A stretch of DNA of 64,000 nucleotides from Natranaerovirga pectinivora (GCF_004342165.1 NZ_SMAL01000003.1:333073-397072), one strand, 5' to 3'; shown: positions 29,717 through 38,290, numbered from the stretch's first letter. Notes: generated by a model not told the origin, from the sequence alone. Program-made: numbers and translations.

Positions 29717-30118
29717 TTATTTAACCAATTGTTGAATATAATTATAATCAATACTATCTGAACTGTCCCTATAAAAGAAAGGGTCTTTTCTGATAGTATT
29801 ACTTGAGTTAATTGTAAATTTCTTATACACATTACCATTCGTTTTATAGATTGTTATTCTAAAAGAATATCCCATATATCCTAATGAAATTTTATCTTTT
29901 TTTATTGACACAGCATTTAAGTTTTCAATAATATATTCAATATCCGTTTCGTCTGTAATTACAGTTGTTTTTCCTGTATTACCATTAAAAATTTCAATTT
30001 TTGAAATATGAGATGGTGAAATATTGATAATTGAACTTGAAAAATTCCACCAAATGAACCCACCAATACTAATTACAATGGCTAAAAATAATATGGTAAT
30101 TAGCTTTTTGCTTTTCAT
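29717..30118 (-). CDS. Small membrane-anchored protein
   Basis: 133 residues with one N-terminal membrane helix (about 7-24) and a beta-rich exported domain with HISKIEIFNGNTGKTTVI. Same size and layout as the proteins at 10928 and 31134. Overlaps the upstream gene's stop by a few bases. Confidence 0.55.
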   Translation of the reverse strand: MKSKKLITILFLAIVISIGGFIWWNFSSSIINISPSHISKIEIFNGNTGKTTVITDETDIEYIIENLNAVSIKKDKISLGYMGYSFRITIYKTNGNVYKKFTINSSNTIRKDPFFYRDSSDSIDYNYIQQLVK

Positions 30119-30477
30119 TTGTATTCTCCTATTTCTCTTTGTACTTTTTTACTTAGGCTGCGAAATATCAACTCATAGGATTGGTCAATCATCACTTTCA
30201 ATATTTCATCAGGGACTTCTCCATCTAAGTTAACAGAATTCCAATGAACCTTATTCATATAGTAGCCTTCTACTATATCTTCATATCGTGTCCTTAGTTC
30301 TTCTCCAAATATAGGCTCACACTTTAGAGTTATTATATTCTTACCTTCCTTATCCTTACATATGGCTGCAACCATCTTATCTTTTAATAAATATCTATTC
30401 CAATTCCACTCTTTCTTAAAATCTTTGTTTATTCCAACCTTTGACAATATGTATTCTTCAATCCAATGATATTTCAT
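30115..30477 (-). CDS. MmcQ/YjbR family protein
   Basis: 120 residues from the ATG at 30477; the in-frame ATG four codons upstream lies inside the GGAGGT ribosome binding site. CyaY-like MmcQ/YjbR fold: KEWNWNRYLLKDKMVAAI, MNKVHWNSVNLDG and a C-terminal helix LIDQSYELI-type segment. Family members bind DNA or are uncharacterised. It overlaps the start of the next gene by 4 bases. Confidence 0.8.
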   Translation of the reverse strand: MKYHWIEEYILSKVGINKDFKKEWNWNRYLLKDKMVAAICKDKEGKNIITLKCEPIFGEELRTRYEDIVEGYYMNKVHWNSVNLDGEVPDEILKVMIDQSYELIFRSLSKKVQREIGEYK

Positions 30478-30493
30478 TTTTACCTCCATTGTT

Positions 30494-30533
30494 AAGTTAT
30501 GACATTATCTCATGACAGTGTCATAACTTTTTA
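30494..30533. repeat. Inverted repeat, possible terminator or operator
   Basis: 11-bp arms AAGTTATGACA / TGTCATAACTT, with a further TCATGACAGTGTCAT palindrome inside. T-rich on the plus side. No plus-strand gene ends here. Confidence 0.4.
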
Positions 30534-30555
30534 CGAACTAGATCCCAAAGGAATA

Positions 30556-30723
30556 CTATTTAATTTTTCTATTTGAACTAAAGAACATTATCATAAAGCC
30601 AATAACTGCTAAAATATAAAATCCAGTATCAATCCAATTATTAGCATTGAACCTTAAGACACAAATCATAAGAAATACAACTGCAAAAATCAAACTTGGT
30701 AATGCAGATTTATTTATTTTCAT
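30556..30723 (-). CDS. Small two-TM membrane peptide (55 aa)
   Basis: Too short for usual ORF cut-offs. An ATG at 30723 behind AGGGGGG opens a 55-codon frame: a basic start MKINKSALPSLIF, a first hydrophobic helix, a WIDTG turn, a second helix, and the end SSNRKIK. Typical of small inner-membrane proteins; function unknown. Confidence 0.55.
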   Translation of the reverse strand: MKINKSALPSLIFAVVFLMICVLRFNANNWIDTGFYILAVIGFMIMFFSSNRKIK

Positions 30724-30810
30724 CACTAGGAATTCCCCCCTTTTACATCAGTCTTAGTTGCCTCCGGATAAATAGTATTATATAAAAAATTACTCACTTA
30801 ATATTTCTGA

Positions 30811-31002
30811 TTAAATTTTATCCGGATGTTCTAATGTTATATCAAATACAGATCCACAGTCTTTACAAGCATAAGCCATTACAGCAGATGATTTTTTTAT
30901 AATGCCCTTTTGATTTTCTGGGATGAAAACTACTCCAGAATACCCAATAAGTTTACCCTTAATTATTCTACTGCTTTCACACTTCTCACATTTCTTATCC
31001 AT
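30811..31002 (-). CDS. Small zinc-ribbon protein
   Basis: 63 residues from the ATG at 31002 (GAGGTG). A CEKC pair at the N-terminus and CKDCGS near residue 50 make a split zinc ribbon. Function unknown. Confidence 0.6.
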   Translation of the reverse strand: MDKKCEKCESSRIIKGKLIGYSGVVFIPENQKGIIKKSSAVMAYACKDCGSVFDITLEHPDKI

Positions 31003-31064
31003 TAATTCTTTCACCTCTAGACTATATAATATTCAATGAATAATACCAAAAGGTAGAATACTTC

Positions 31065-31120
31065 TTATAGGCCCTTCGCTTCAGCGCCTTTATACAATTT
31101 AATACTGATGGGACCTAAAG
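31065..31120 (-). repeat. Decayed attC-like remnant
   Basis: GCTTCAGCGCCTTTATACAA resembles the right half of the site at 44053-44199 (GCTTCAAGCACCTTTATGCAA), and it ends near a GATGGG just 3' of the 31134 gene. Core ends are not intact. Confidence 0.3.
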
Positions 31121-31133
31121 ATTCTCATAATAA

Positions 31134-31562
31134 TTAGTTGTCGTTCTCTAAAAAAGGAAGCATATCTTTGTCAATTCTATACACCCCCCAATATGGTTGT
31201 TCTATATACCACTTTGAGTTTTCTTTATAAATATACGATTTATAAAGCCTACTGTCATCTTCTGCTATGATATTAACAATGTAATATTCTTCTTTGGTAG
31301 GATTATCACTTATTGATAATGTTCTTGTTGCTTTGGCATTTAAAAAATATTGGGAAATGGTTTCAATGGTTTCATTATCAGTATATTTTTTCTCCAAATT
31401 ATTATTTGTTATTTCTATTGCAGAAATTGTTTCTATACTAGGGTACTGTATAGACTCAGCCATGGGAAAGAAATGGTTATATAGTATGATTGCACCTATA
31501 GCTACTACGATAAACAATACCACTATAAACGAACCAACCCATCTTAATTTTGTTTTTTTCAT
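31134..31562 (-). CDS. Small membrane-anchored protein
   Basis: 142 residues from the ATG at 31562 (GGAGGT). N-terminal membrane helix (about 9-28), then an exported domain with TISAIEITNNNLEKKYTD. Member of the same small family as 10928 and 29717. It may be the leftmost cassette, as a decayed attC-like stretch lies 3' of it. Confidence 0.55.
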   Translation of the reverse strand: MKKTKLRWVGSFIVVLFIVVAIGAIILYNHFFPMAESIQYPSIETISAIEITNNNLEKKYTDNETIETISQYFLNAKATRTLSISDNPTKEEYYIVNIIAEDDSRLYKSYIYKENSKWYIEQPYWGVYRIDKDMLPFLENDN

Positions 31563-31599
31563 TTTTACCTCCAAGTATAATATTAAATTTTACATTGAG

Positions 31600-31710
31600 A
31601 CAAGTATCCTGGGAATGACAGGAATTGTCGTGTTTATCCCATGGGATCAATGGCAGGTGTGCTTTGCAGTCTTCTCAGGCAAAGCGAACTTGAACATTTT
31701 GTTGTAGGAC
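31600..31710 (-). repeat. attC-like site (composite)
   Basis: Contains GGAATTGTCGTGTTTATCCC, close to the right half of the 38204 site, and CAGGCAAAGCGAACTTGA, close to the right half of the 35190 site. It looks like two site halves joined. Right end GTTGTAG is degenerate. Confidence 0.5.
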
Positions 31711-31775
31711 GTGGCAACACTTTATTATTTTACTCTGTTGTGACTGCTAAATCTAAGTAGAAATCCATGCACATT

Positions 31776-32492
31776 CTACAAATAGTTGTTCTTAATATAT
31801 TCCACCCATTCATTTTGCAATTCATGCTTTGTTATACCAAAAACATCTACAAATTTTCCAGGCGACTTTACTAGACTATGCAACTTATCATATCCAAAGA
31901 CGTTAACTATTGTTTCCACTATAGTGTATGAATATTGATATCCATCTTTCTCAAAAAATGTTTGGAAGTCTTCTCTAGTGTCTAAATCATCAAATAACGG
32001 TATTGTATTATTTTCTAATCCTTTCCTTAGAGTACTTATTATCCACTTTTCATTGTTATCTTTTGCTTCATAGCAAGCAATTCCCTCATCTAACCACCTA
32101 GGAATATTAGAATTAATTTTCTTTGTTAAAATATGTACAAATTCATGAACAGCAGTCTTAACCACATTGTCAAATGTTGATCCTAATGGGGGGTTTAACG
32201 GAGAAGCAATAATAATTTTACCATCAGCTAGTCCTCCTCTTATCCAATCAGGTGCATCCGTTAAACCTAAAGCTGTATGTAATTGATTAAGATCTGTGTA
32301 AATCTCAACTATTAGCTTCTCTTCGAGTTGTTGCTTTAATTTATTGGTAATTTCACTATAGCTACCTTCAAGAACATCTGAAACCTTTCCTATGCAAGCA
32401 TTATCTATTTCATTATAAACAATTATAAAGTGTTGAGTTTCCATTTTTTGATTTGGTTTATATGTTTCTTCTTTATTTACTTCTTCTATCAT
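31776..32492 (-). CDS. Peptidase MA-like metallopeptidase (cassette)
   Basis: 238 residues. A zincin motif HEFVH near residue 117 followed by RWLDEGIACYEA fits the gluzincin HExxH...E pattern of Peptidase MA-family proteins. No signal peptide, so probably cytosolic. Third ligand likely the Glu in DEGIACYEA. The stop is about 70 bases from the attC-like site. Confidence 0.7.
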   Translation of the reverse strand: MIEEVNKEETYKPNQKMETQHFIIVYNEIDNACIGKVSDVLEGSYSEITNKLKQQLEEKLIVEIYTDLNQLHTALGLTDAPDWIRGGLADGKIIIASPLNPPLGSTFDNVVKTAVHEFVHILTKKINSNIPRWLDEGIACYEAKDNNEKWIISTLRKGLENNTIPLFDDLDTREDFQTFFEKDGYQYSYTIVETIVNVFGYDKLHSLVKSPGKFVDVFGITKHELQNEWVEYIKNNYL

Positions 32493-32559
32493 ATGTCTTC
32501 CCCATTTTTCTTAGCTCTTCAAGCCATACTTCAATAACAGGCTTTCAAACCACTAGTTT

Positions 32560-32901
32560 TTAATACTTCTCATATTCTTCTACCAAAAATTGAGAAGGTA
32601 TCTCTGTATCAGTATAATAACTGACTGCTTTTCCTTTCTCTTTTGCATATTCAATTTCTTTTCTTGTGCTGCTACCTATGTACCCATCAACGTTAATAAC
32701 GAATATTTCATCAGATATATCAATTTTTCTGAAATGTATGTTCCCTAGCAATTCAGCTTGATCTTGCGTAATTTCAAATCCTTCGCTTTGTTCAAAAAAA
32801 GCTAAACTAATTACAATATTTCCTTGAAGAGTAAGATATGCATTTGTTTGTTCAAATTGTTCCTTGAATTTTGTAGAACCACATAATGTTATAACCTTCA
32901 T
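32560..32901 (-). CDS. Nucleoside 2-deoxyribosyltransferase-like protein (cassette)
   Basis: 113 residues. Start MKVITLCGSTKFKEQFEQ and the GNIHFRKIDISDEIFVIN and GYIGSSTRKEIEYAKEKGK segments match the small deoxyribosyltransferase/DUF4406-type fold. Possibly a nucleotide-handling enzyme. It shares a cassette with, or sits next to, the metallopeptidase gene, with no site between them. Confidence 0.65.
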   Translation of the reverse strand: MKVITLCGSTKFKEQFEQTNAYLTLQGNIVISLAFFEQSEGFEITQDQAELLGNIHFRKIDISDEIFVINVDGYIGSSTRKEIEYAKEKGKAVSYYTDTEIPSQFLVEEYEKY

Positions 32902-33004
32902 AAATAATCCCTTCTTTCATTTAGTAACTTTGTATCTGTGTGGTAAAACCCTAGTAAAAGCATATTATCCTTTAATCTGTATCTTTAAATGAAGATTTTC
33001 ATAA

Positions 33005-33120
33005 ATCGCCGTTTTGTTATTCCCAACCTTCCTGAACTGAACCCTCAGATCCCTTCTTCGCAAGCGGTGCTTGCAGCAGTGAAGGAATGTACGTAGTGAA
33101 TGGGAATAATCTTGTTATAG
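33005..33120 (-). repeat. attC-like site
   Basis: Palindrome with left inner arm TTTTGTTATTCCCAACCTTCC and right arm GTGAATGGGAATAATCTTGTT. Right end GTTATAG (33114-33120); left end degenerate. It lies 14 bases from the stop of the Clp_N-GNAT gene. Confidence 0.7.
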
Positions 33121-33133
33121 GATGTAGTCCTAC

Positions 33134-33973
33134 TCAGTTTTTATGTATTACAACAGCTCCACAGGCTTTTTCATAAAATTCTATTGGACCTGCTTCACTG
33201 ATTACAGCATATTCATATCCTGTTTTTTTCATATCCATTAAACAATAATGTAAAATATCATATCCTATGCCGTGAACTCTTTTGTTTCTTATTATTCCCA
33301 TAGGACCAAACAGTCCTTTTTTCCCTCTTACTACGTCATATGCTCCAAACCCAACTATCTCATTTTTTAGTTCAGCTATAAAAACAGTTGGTTTATTTAA
33401 ATGAAATCCACTTATTATATTTCTAGCCCATTCCTCACTAAATTTATCTCTAATTAATGTATAAAGTGAATCTTTATCAGTTTCTTTAACTCTTCGAATA
33501 CAAACTTTATTGGATTTTTGATCTGGCTTTTCATAATCTCTTAAGTTTACTATTAGATCCCGAGCAGTTGTTGTAATGTCTTGAACTAAATCTTTTACTT
33601 CTTTACTAAAAAACCTATTAACTTCATTATCTAAAGAAAATATTGCTTTAATAACATGTCCTTCATTCAAATAAATTTGTCCATATTTCTTCATCAAAAT
33701 TTCTGCTCTTTTAATTACTTCCAATAGCTCCTTAGAAATTAGGGAATTAAAGAAATCATGTTTAATTTCAGAAATACCAATATCTATATTACTTGCTACG
33801 ATCTTTAAATCTTCTATCTTCACAGGAATCTTTAGACTTAACTCTCCTAATATCCCCGTCTTTTCTTTTAATACCCCAATTAATATATGTATAGGATAAA
33901 GTATATCTTCTACATCTTCCTCTGCCAAAGAAAAAACCCTTTTTAACCTGTCAGTTAATTTGATACTTTCCAT
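33134..33973 (-). CDS. Clp N-domain-GNAT fusion (cassette)
   Basis: 279 residues. Residues 1-about 145 show two Clp_N (ClpA/ClpC substrate-adaptor) repeats: LTDRLKRVFSLAEEDVED ... HILIGVLKEKTGIL and the second copy. Residues 155-279 form a GNAT acetyltransferase (CIRRVKETDKDSLYTLI ... NKRVHGIGYDILHYCL). The combination suggests protein-directed acetylation, but substrate is unknown. The ATG is preceded by AAGGGGG. Confidence 0.7.
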   Translation of the reverse strand: MESIKLTDRLKRVFSLAEEDVEDILYPIHILIGVLKEKTGILGELSLKIPVKIEDLKIVASNIDIGISEIKHDFFNSLISKELLEVIKRAEILMKKYGQIYLNEGHVIKAIFSLDNEVNRFFSKEVKDLVQDITTTARDLIVNLRDYEKPDQKSNKVCIRRVKETDKDSLYTLIRDKFSEEWARNIISGFHLNKPTVFIAELKNEIVGFGAYDVVRGKKGLFGPMGIIRNKRVHGIGYDILHYCLMDMKKTGYEYAVISEAGPIEFYEKACGAVVIHKN

Positions 33974-34043
33974 TTAAATACCCCCTTACTAAGCAGTACA
34001 TCTAATATCAATAGTAGCATCTTTGGATGAGTTAGTCGAAACT

Positions 34044-34123
34044 GTATGACGTTCTTTAATTCCACATACCTCAAATATGTAAATAAGTATTTCAATCGCT
34101 ATCTTGGTATTACCTTGTTAGGT
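34044..34123 (-). repeat. attC-like site (short)
   Basis: 80-bp palindrome with TGACGTTCTTTAATTCC on the left and GGTATTACCTTGTTAGGT on the right. Right core GTTAGGT (34117-34123) fits GTTRRRY. It is 18 bases from the stop of the next gene. Confidence 0.65.
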
Positions 34124-34141
34124 GCAGGTTTTATATTTTAG

Positions 34142-34636
34142 TTATGTCAATTTGATTTCTTTTATGTCGTCAATGATTTCGCTTGAAACGATTATTAACT
34201 TTTCCTCGATTCGTTGGGAAAGAAAATCCAAATCATTAAAATTCGGATTTTCAATTAACACGGTTTCAAGAACTGAGTATTTAGGTTTAGTGTCTCTGTC
34301 TTTATTCCATTTAGTTGTTTTAAAAGACTGCCAATATTTTTCTTGTATTGGTGCTGTTTGGCCTAAAAGCCATATTTCAAATTGCATATTTATGTGGTTT
34401 AATACAAGTGCTAATTTCAGTTTTCGCTTTTTTAAAAAGTCGTTGGAATAATAGAAGTACGTATAATCCATATAGCCTTGAAAAAGATTACCAAAGGAAT
34501 AGCTGTCTGACAAATTTTTAGATAAATTCGTTCTTAATCTCATTACATACTTTACAAGTCCATCATATGCTTGTTGAATGTCTCCTTTTTTGAGTTGTTC
34601 CTTATATTCGTTGACATAATCACTTAGCTTTTTCAT
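34142..34636 (-). CDS. DUF7000-like hypothetical protein (cassette)
   Basis: 164 residues, all helical, soluble. Contains LKLALVLNHINMQFEIWLLGQ and KYWQSFKTTKWNKDRD, a pattern I associate with DUF7000 (tentative). Function unknown. Clean cassette: stop 18 bases from its attC-like site. Confidence 0.55.
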   Translation of the reverse strand: MKKLSDYVNEYKEQLKKGDIQQAYDGLVKYVMRLRTNLSKNLSDSYSFGNLFQGYMDYTYFYYSNDFLKKRKLKLALVLNHINMQFEIWLLGQTAPIQEKYWQSFKTTKWNKDRDTKPKYSVLETVLIENPNFNDLDFLSQRIEEKLIIVSSEIIDDIKEIKLT

Positions 34637-34675
34637 CTATAACATCCTTTAAAATTTATTTAGGGTTTTCGAACA

Positions 34676-34725
34676 ATTGGATTTGGAGCTACACTTGCAA
34701 CGAACGGAAATAATCTTGTAGGCGT
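34676..34725 (-). repeat. Partial attC-like site (right half)
   Basis: Only the right half is left: CTTGCAACGAACGGAAATAA then CTTGTAGGCG, resembling GCGAACGGGAATAATCTTG plus a core with one T lost. Confidence 0.5.
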
Positions 34726-34816
34726 AGTCCGTCTCCACTTCACTTCAACTCTCTACCAACCAAAATATTTATATAGAAAATATATACATAAAACAATCAG
34801 TTTGTCAAAATTCTTC

Positions 34817-35160
34817 TTAATTAGTTGAGCAATATTTTCCGGTAATTTCTATTTCATTGCCATCAGGATCATTCACTACAAAGAAATAATATGGCATACT
34901 TATATTTACATACATAATCTCGGATATGCTACCAATAGCTAAATTTTTAACTCTTTCATATTCTTCATTCAAATCATCGACGGAAAAATTAAATACAATT
35001 GATTTACTTGCACCAGTATTTTCTTGCTTTAAATATTTTAAATATGATTCGTTATATTTAGAATTAAGTATTCTTCAACACACCATAAATTCGAATAGTT
35101 ACATTCTTTATCTACCTTATTATTTAGTTCACCTATTTTATAATTTTTATTATTTATCAT
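34817..35160 (-). pseudogene. VOC-like protein, frameshifted (cassette)
   Basis: The ATG at 35160 opens MINNKNYKIGELNNK...VEEYL and then breaks. Adding one A to TTAATTC (near 35068) continues NSKYNESYLKYLKQENTGAS and runs to FFVVNDPDGNEIEITGKY, the C-terminal part of a VOC/glyoxalase domain. The N-terminal half of a full VOC domain is missing as well. Either a decayed cassette gene or a sequencing error plus divergent N-terminus. Confidence 0.6.
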
Positions 35161-35189
35161 ATTTTCTCCAAATAACTAGTGTTAATTTC

Positions 35190-35319
35190 ATCTGACGTTT
35201 CTTATCTCCGACGCCTCTGAACCGCACCCCCGTAGTCCTTCTTCGTAGGCAGTACTTCCACCCGGTGGTCGAAGGGATGACCCAAAATAGGCAAAGCGAA
35301 CTTGAGTTCATTGTTAGAT
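35190..35319 (-). repeat. attC-like site
   Basis: Ends ATCTGAC (35190-35196) and GTTAGAT (35313-35319). Inner TCCGACGCCTCTGAACCGCA and CAAAGCGAACTTGAGTTCATT. 130 bp. About 110 bases from the stop of the next gene. Confidence 0.75.
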
Positions 35320-35428
35320 GATGTCCCCCCCTTGGAAGTTGCCAGTAATCAAATAATATTAATCTCTTGACATTAGAATAATACATCCTTAATAAATAAA
35401 GGGAAGTAAGATAACTTCTTATTATTCT

Positions 35429-35971
35429 TTATTTTGGGAACAATAGATGATAGTCATCTTTAGTCAAAATATATTTTTTTACATCATAAGTTTTATCAAA
35501 GGATTCATATGTACCATCGCAATAATATCTAAACCCGCTTTTTTCGATTACTCTTTTCGATTGTAGATTAAATGATTTATGGCCACACCACAAAACATCT
35601 ACTTTAATCTCATCAAAAGCATATTGGATTGCTTCTCGTACAGCTTCAGTCATAAGACCTCTGCCCCAGTATGCTTTGCTTAAAACATACCCAATCTCTC
35701 TTTGTATATCAGCTCTATAACTTGTGTCAACAGTTCTATTATGAAAACCTAAAGAACCAATTACTTTGTTTTTTTCTTTTAAAACCAAAGCATACTCTAT
35801 GCCACTATCAATAAAGTCTTTTAATATTGTTTTAGTAACTTCAATATTCTCATGATGCGGCCAGCCAGTCATTTCGCTAATACCTTCAACACTGGCATAC
35901 TCATAAAAGTCAAATATATCTGATACTTTCCAATCTCTCATTGTCAGTCTTTCGGTTTCTAACGTTTTCAT
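35429..35971 (-). CDS. GNAT acetyltransferase, RimJ/RimL type (cassette)
   Basis: 180 residues from the ATG at 35971 (GGAGGTG). Typical start LETERLTMRDWKVSDI, motif A GYVLSKAYWGRGLMTEAVRE and FNLQSKRVIEKSGF. Related in type, not closely in sequence, to the GNAT at 9923. Substrate unknown. Confidence 0.82.
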   Translation of the reverse strand: MKTLETERLTMRDWKVSDIFDFYEYASVEGISEMTGWPHHENIEVTKTILKDFIDSGIEYALVLKEKNKVIGSLGFHNRTVDTSYRADIQREIGYVLSKAYWGRGLMTEAVREAIQYAFDEIKVDVLWCGHKSFNLQSKRVIEKSGFRYYCDGTYESFDKTYDVKKYILTKDDYHLLFPK

Positions 35972-36053
35972 GATACACCTCCTAATATAAACAATTTCCA
36001 ATTCACACTTAGAAACTACTTCGACCTAGTAGCTCTCTATACATTAACAATTA

Positions 36054-36180
36054 ATGTTCCATATGTGATACTGCTCTTTTTACTAGAGGGGGGATGTCGA
36101 CCCGCAGAGCCCTTCCTCGCAGGCGGGCTTGCACCCAGTGAAGGAATGTGCGTTAGCGAACAGGAATAATCTTGTTATCT
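36054..36180 (-). repeat. attC-like site
   Basis: Right half conserved (GTGCGTTAGCGAACAGGAAT, core GTTATCT 36174-36180). The left half is diverged. The 15 bases from the core inwards match the reverse complement of the left end of the site at 36765 at 12 positions. Confidence 0.7.
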
Positions 36181-36208
36181 GCCGTTGCAATACCACTATA
36201 GAAAATAC

Positions 36209-36685
36209 TTATTTACTATAATTGTAAATTCTACTTTCATCAGTTTCATAATCATTAACATGCCATGTAGTATAATCATCTATTTCATTTTTCTTATCAT
36301 CTTGATATATAGTAGTACCATTCTTATAATATGACCCCTTATATTCTCTGATAATTTCATTATTATTAATATCGTAAAATATGATATTAGTTTCTATAAA
36401 ATAATGATTCTTTCTCCACTCTTTATGCCTATCGTCCAACTTCATAAAATCTAATACACTATTAAAAAGTTCTGCTATATCACTATCTTCACTATCTTTA
36501 TTGACATATAATTTCCAATACAAGTTTGGTCGAATTAGTTCTACTTCTAGATTATGTAGAACCTTTTTACTGGAAATCAAATCTTCTTTATAACTTAAAA
36601 TATCATCTGATTTCATAGAAATTATTGGTGTACAACTACACAAAAATACAATACATAATATTGTTAAGCCTAATTTCTTAAACAC
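36209..36685 (-). CDS. Hypothetical lipoprotein (cassette)
   Basis: 158 residues with signal peptide and lipobox (VFLCSC, Cys17 or 18). Mature domain is charged, ending YETDESRIYNYSK. Function unknown. Stop 28 bases from the attC-like core. Confidence 0.55.
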   Translation of the reverse strand: MFKKLGLTILCIVFLCSCTPIISMKSDDILSYKEDLISSKKVLHNLEVELIRPNLYWKLYVNKDSEDSDIAELFNSVLDFMKLDDRHKEWRKNHYFIETNIIFYDINNNEIIREYKGSYYKNGTTIYQDDKKNEIDDYTTWHVNDYETDESRIYNYSK

Positions 36686-36764
36686 TTTATATCACTTCCT
36701 TATACTATACCAACCAATTCTAGACCTAAAATTTTTCACAAGCCTTTCTCATATTTGCAATGTT

Positions 36765-36886
36765 AGATAACGTTCCCGCAATTTCCGACGTTCCTTCCTT
36801 TTAACGCCTAGCGGAAAAAGTGGCGCAAGGCTTGCCTTGCAAGACTTGTGACATCGAAAGGAATGTAGGAAACTGGCGTGTTATAT
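36765..36886 (-). repeat. attC-like site
   Basis: Ends AGATAAC (36765-36771) and GTTATAT (36880-36886). Arms GTTCCCGCAATTTCCGACG and GTAGGAAACTGGCGTG. 122 bp. Confidence 0.75.
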
Positions 36887-36920
36887 GATTTTGTCAATCT
36901 TGCTTATTCAAAACACTTTA

Positions 36921-37352
36921 CTATTTTAAAGCATGTTCCATTTTTTCTATTTTTCGGGTTCCAATCAATAGAACCTTACCATCGATTGTTCTTATACGCA
37001 TAATGGTGTTTCCTCCAAAATAATAAAATGTACCACTCGGTGTATTCTTTATCTTAAACCCAAATATACCTAATTTACTTGGGCGTATAGTATCAATTTT
37101 TACTATCGAATTAAGCATTATTACTCTATTGGATTTATGAAATGGAAATAGCTTATATTCAATTCTATCATCGTAAACAGTGAGATTTAGCTTGAGAATA
37201 TAAAATATTATTAAAAATACAAGGCACATAATAGTTCCTACAATAAAATCTACATTTAAAAATATAGTTAATGTCAAGAAAACGACAAATAATATAAACA
37301 ATATTATTCTAAAATTGCTACATATTCGCTGAGTTTCTTCAAATTTGGGCAT
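36921..37352 (-). CDS. Membrane protein with PH-like domain (cassette)
   Basis: 143 residues: two membrane helices (about 15-31 and 33-52), then a beta-rich domain (DDRIEYKLFPFHKSNRVIML ... VLLIGTRKIEKMEHAL) of PH-like type. Strong GGAGGT ribosome binding site. Function unknown. Confidence 0.55.
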   Translation of the reverse strand: MPKFEETQRICSNFRIILFILFVVFLTLTIFLNVDFIVGTIMCLVFLIIFYILKLNLTVYDDRIEYKLFPFHKSNRVIMLNSIVKIDTIRPSKLGIFGFKIKNTPSGTFYYFGGNTIMRIRTIDGKVLLIGTRKIEKMEHALK

Positions 37353-37435
37353 TTGCTACCTCCTTCACTAAATTTTAATTTATAAACATGTTCATAAGCA
37401 AAGCTAATTAGATAATGTACATATAATACAAAAAG

Positions 37436-37548
37436 ATTGACTGTTATTTCCGACATTCCTGAACTGGACCCTCAGAGGCCTTCTTCGTAGGCGATGCCTT
37501 CATACAGTGAAGGAATGGGCGGAGCAAACGTGAATGATCTTGTTATGT
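37436..37548 (-). repeat. attC-like site
   Basis: GTTATTTCCGACATTCCTGA on the left; core GTTATGT (37542-37548) on the right. The 16 bases from the core match the reverse complement of the left end of the site at 38204 at 13 positions. Confidence 0.75.
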
Positions 37549-37585
37549 AATGGATCGTTGCGGAAATAGCCAGTTTCCTAAAAAT

Positions 37586-38146
37586 TTATTGATTAATTCC
37601 TTCTCTATATTCCATCAATATTTTTTCATATTTCTTGCTTTTATGGTATCCACATGAATTATATTCATAGCACCATCCACGATATATGCAATCAGGAACA
37701 CATGCTCCATATAACTCTGGTTCTCTTTCCTTCACTGTCTCCAATAACATTTCCCATGCTTCTCTTGTTTCTTTTGATGCTTGCATACATAATCTCTTGC
37801 GGGAGATATTAATCATAGCTTGAGCCGAAGCCAAAATTTCGTGTTCCACAGTATTCCCTTGAGGTAATTCATTTCTACATAATCCTGTTCTATCTGTCCT
37901 TTGTGTCCTTACCCAATGTTCTATTCCGTATTTATGTCTCACAAGATGAACAGATACCCAATACTTAAGTTCATACCATTTAGCATTGATTAAAAGTTGT
38001 CTAATAGGCGAATGCTCTGATAAAAGCATTCTTCTTTTCCAATTTGAAGTTGGTTCCCCAGTACCACCCTCTTTGTTTATTGTTGTTCTAGCCGAATCAG
38101 CTACTTCTCTCCATGTTCCTTTAATACTTAATAATTTACTTTTCAT
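37586..38146 (-). CDS. ThyX-like flavin-dependent thymidylate synthase relative (cassette)
   Basis: 186 residues. LLSEHSPIRQLLI followed by VHLVRHKYGIEHWVRTQR lies where ThyX has its RHR-x7-S nucleotide-binding motif, but the motif is altered (RHK, no matching Ser pair). A C-terminal cysteine cluster (CVPDCIYRGWCYEYNSCG) may bind metal. It may therefore be a ThyX-fold protein with another activity. Phage-type relatives exist. The DHFR gene at 20.5 kb is the only related folate gene nearby. Confidence 0.55.
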   Translation of the reverse strand: MKSKLLSIKGTWREVADSARTTINKEGGTGEPTSNWKRRMLLSEHSPIRQLLINAKWYELKYWVSVHLVRHKYGIEHWVRTQRTDRTGLCRNELPQGNTVEHEILASAQAMINISRKRLCMQASKETREAWEMLLETVKEREPELYGACVPDCIYRGWCYEYNSCGYHKSKKYEKILMEYREGINQ

Positions 38147-38203
38147 TAAAATCTCTCCAATTTTTTGTAACGCTTTTTAATCAATAATCTAGCACTATCT
38201 ATC

Positions 38204-38290
38204 ACATAACGTTCCCGAAGTTCCCGTTGTGCCCAAAATGTTTAACTTCCGATTAAGTTCGGGGGCATGATGGGAATTGTCGTGTTATGT
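38204..38290 (-). repeat. attC-like site (short)
   Basis: Ends ACATAAC (38204-38210) and GTTATGT (38284-38290), perfect complements. Inner arms GTTCCCGAAGTTCCCG and TGGGAATTGTCGT. 87 bp. Confidence 0.75.

Noticed and set aside
34926-35195. Plus-strand frame at 34926-35195
   Set aside because: Antisense to the frameshifted VOC gene, whose protein is recognisable on the minus strand.
35150-35386. Open frame over the attC-like site at 35190
   Set aside because: It is a translation of the recombination site with no ribosome binding site.
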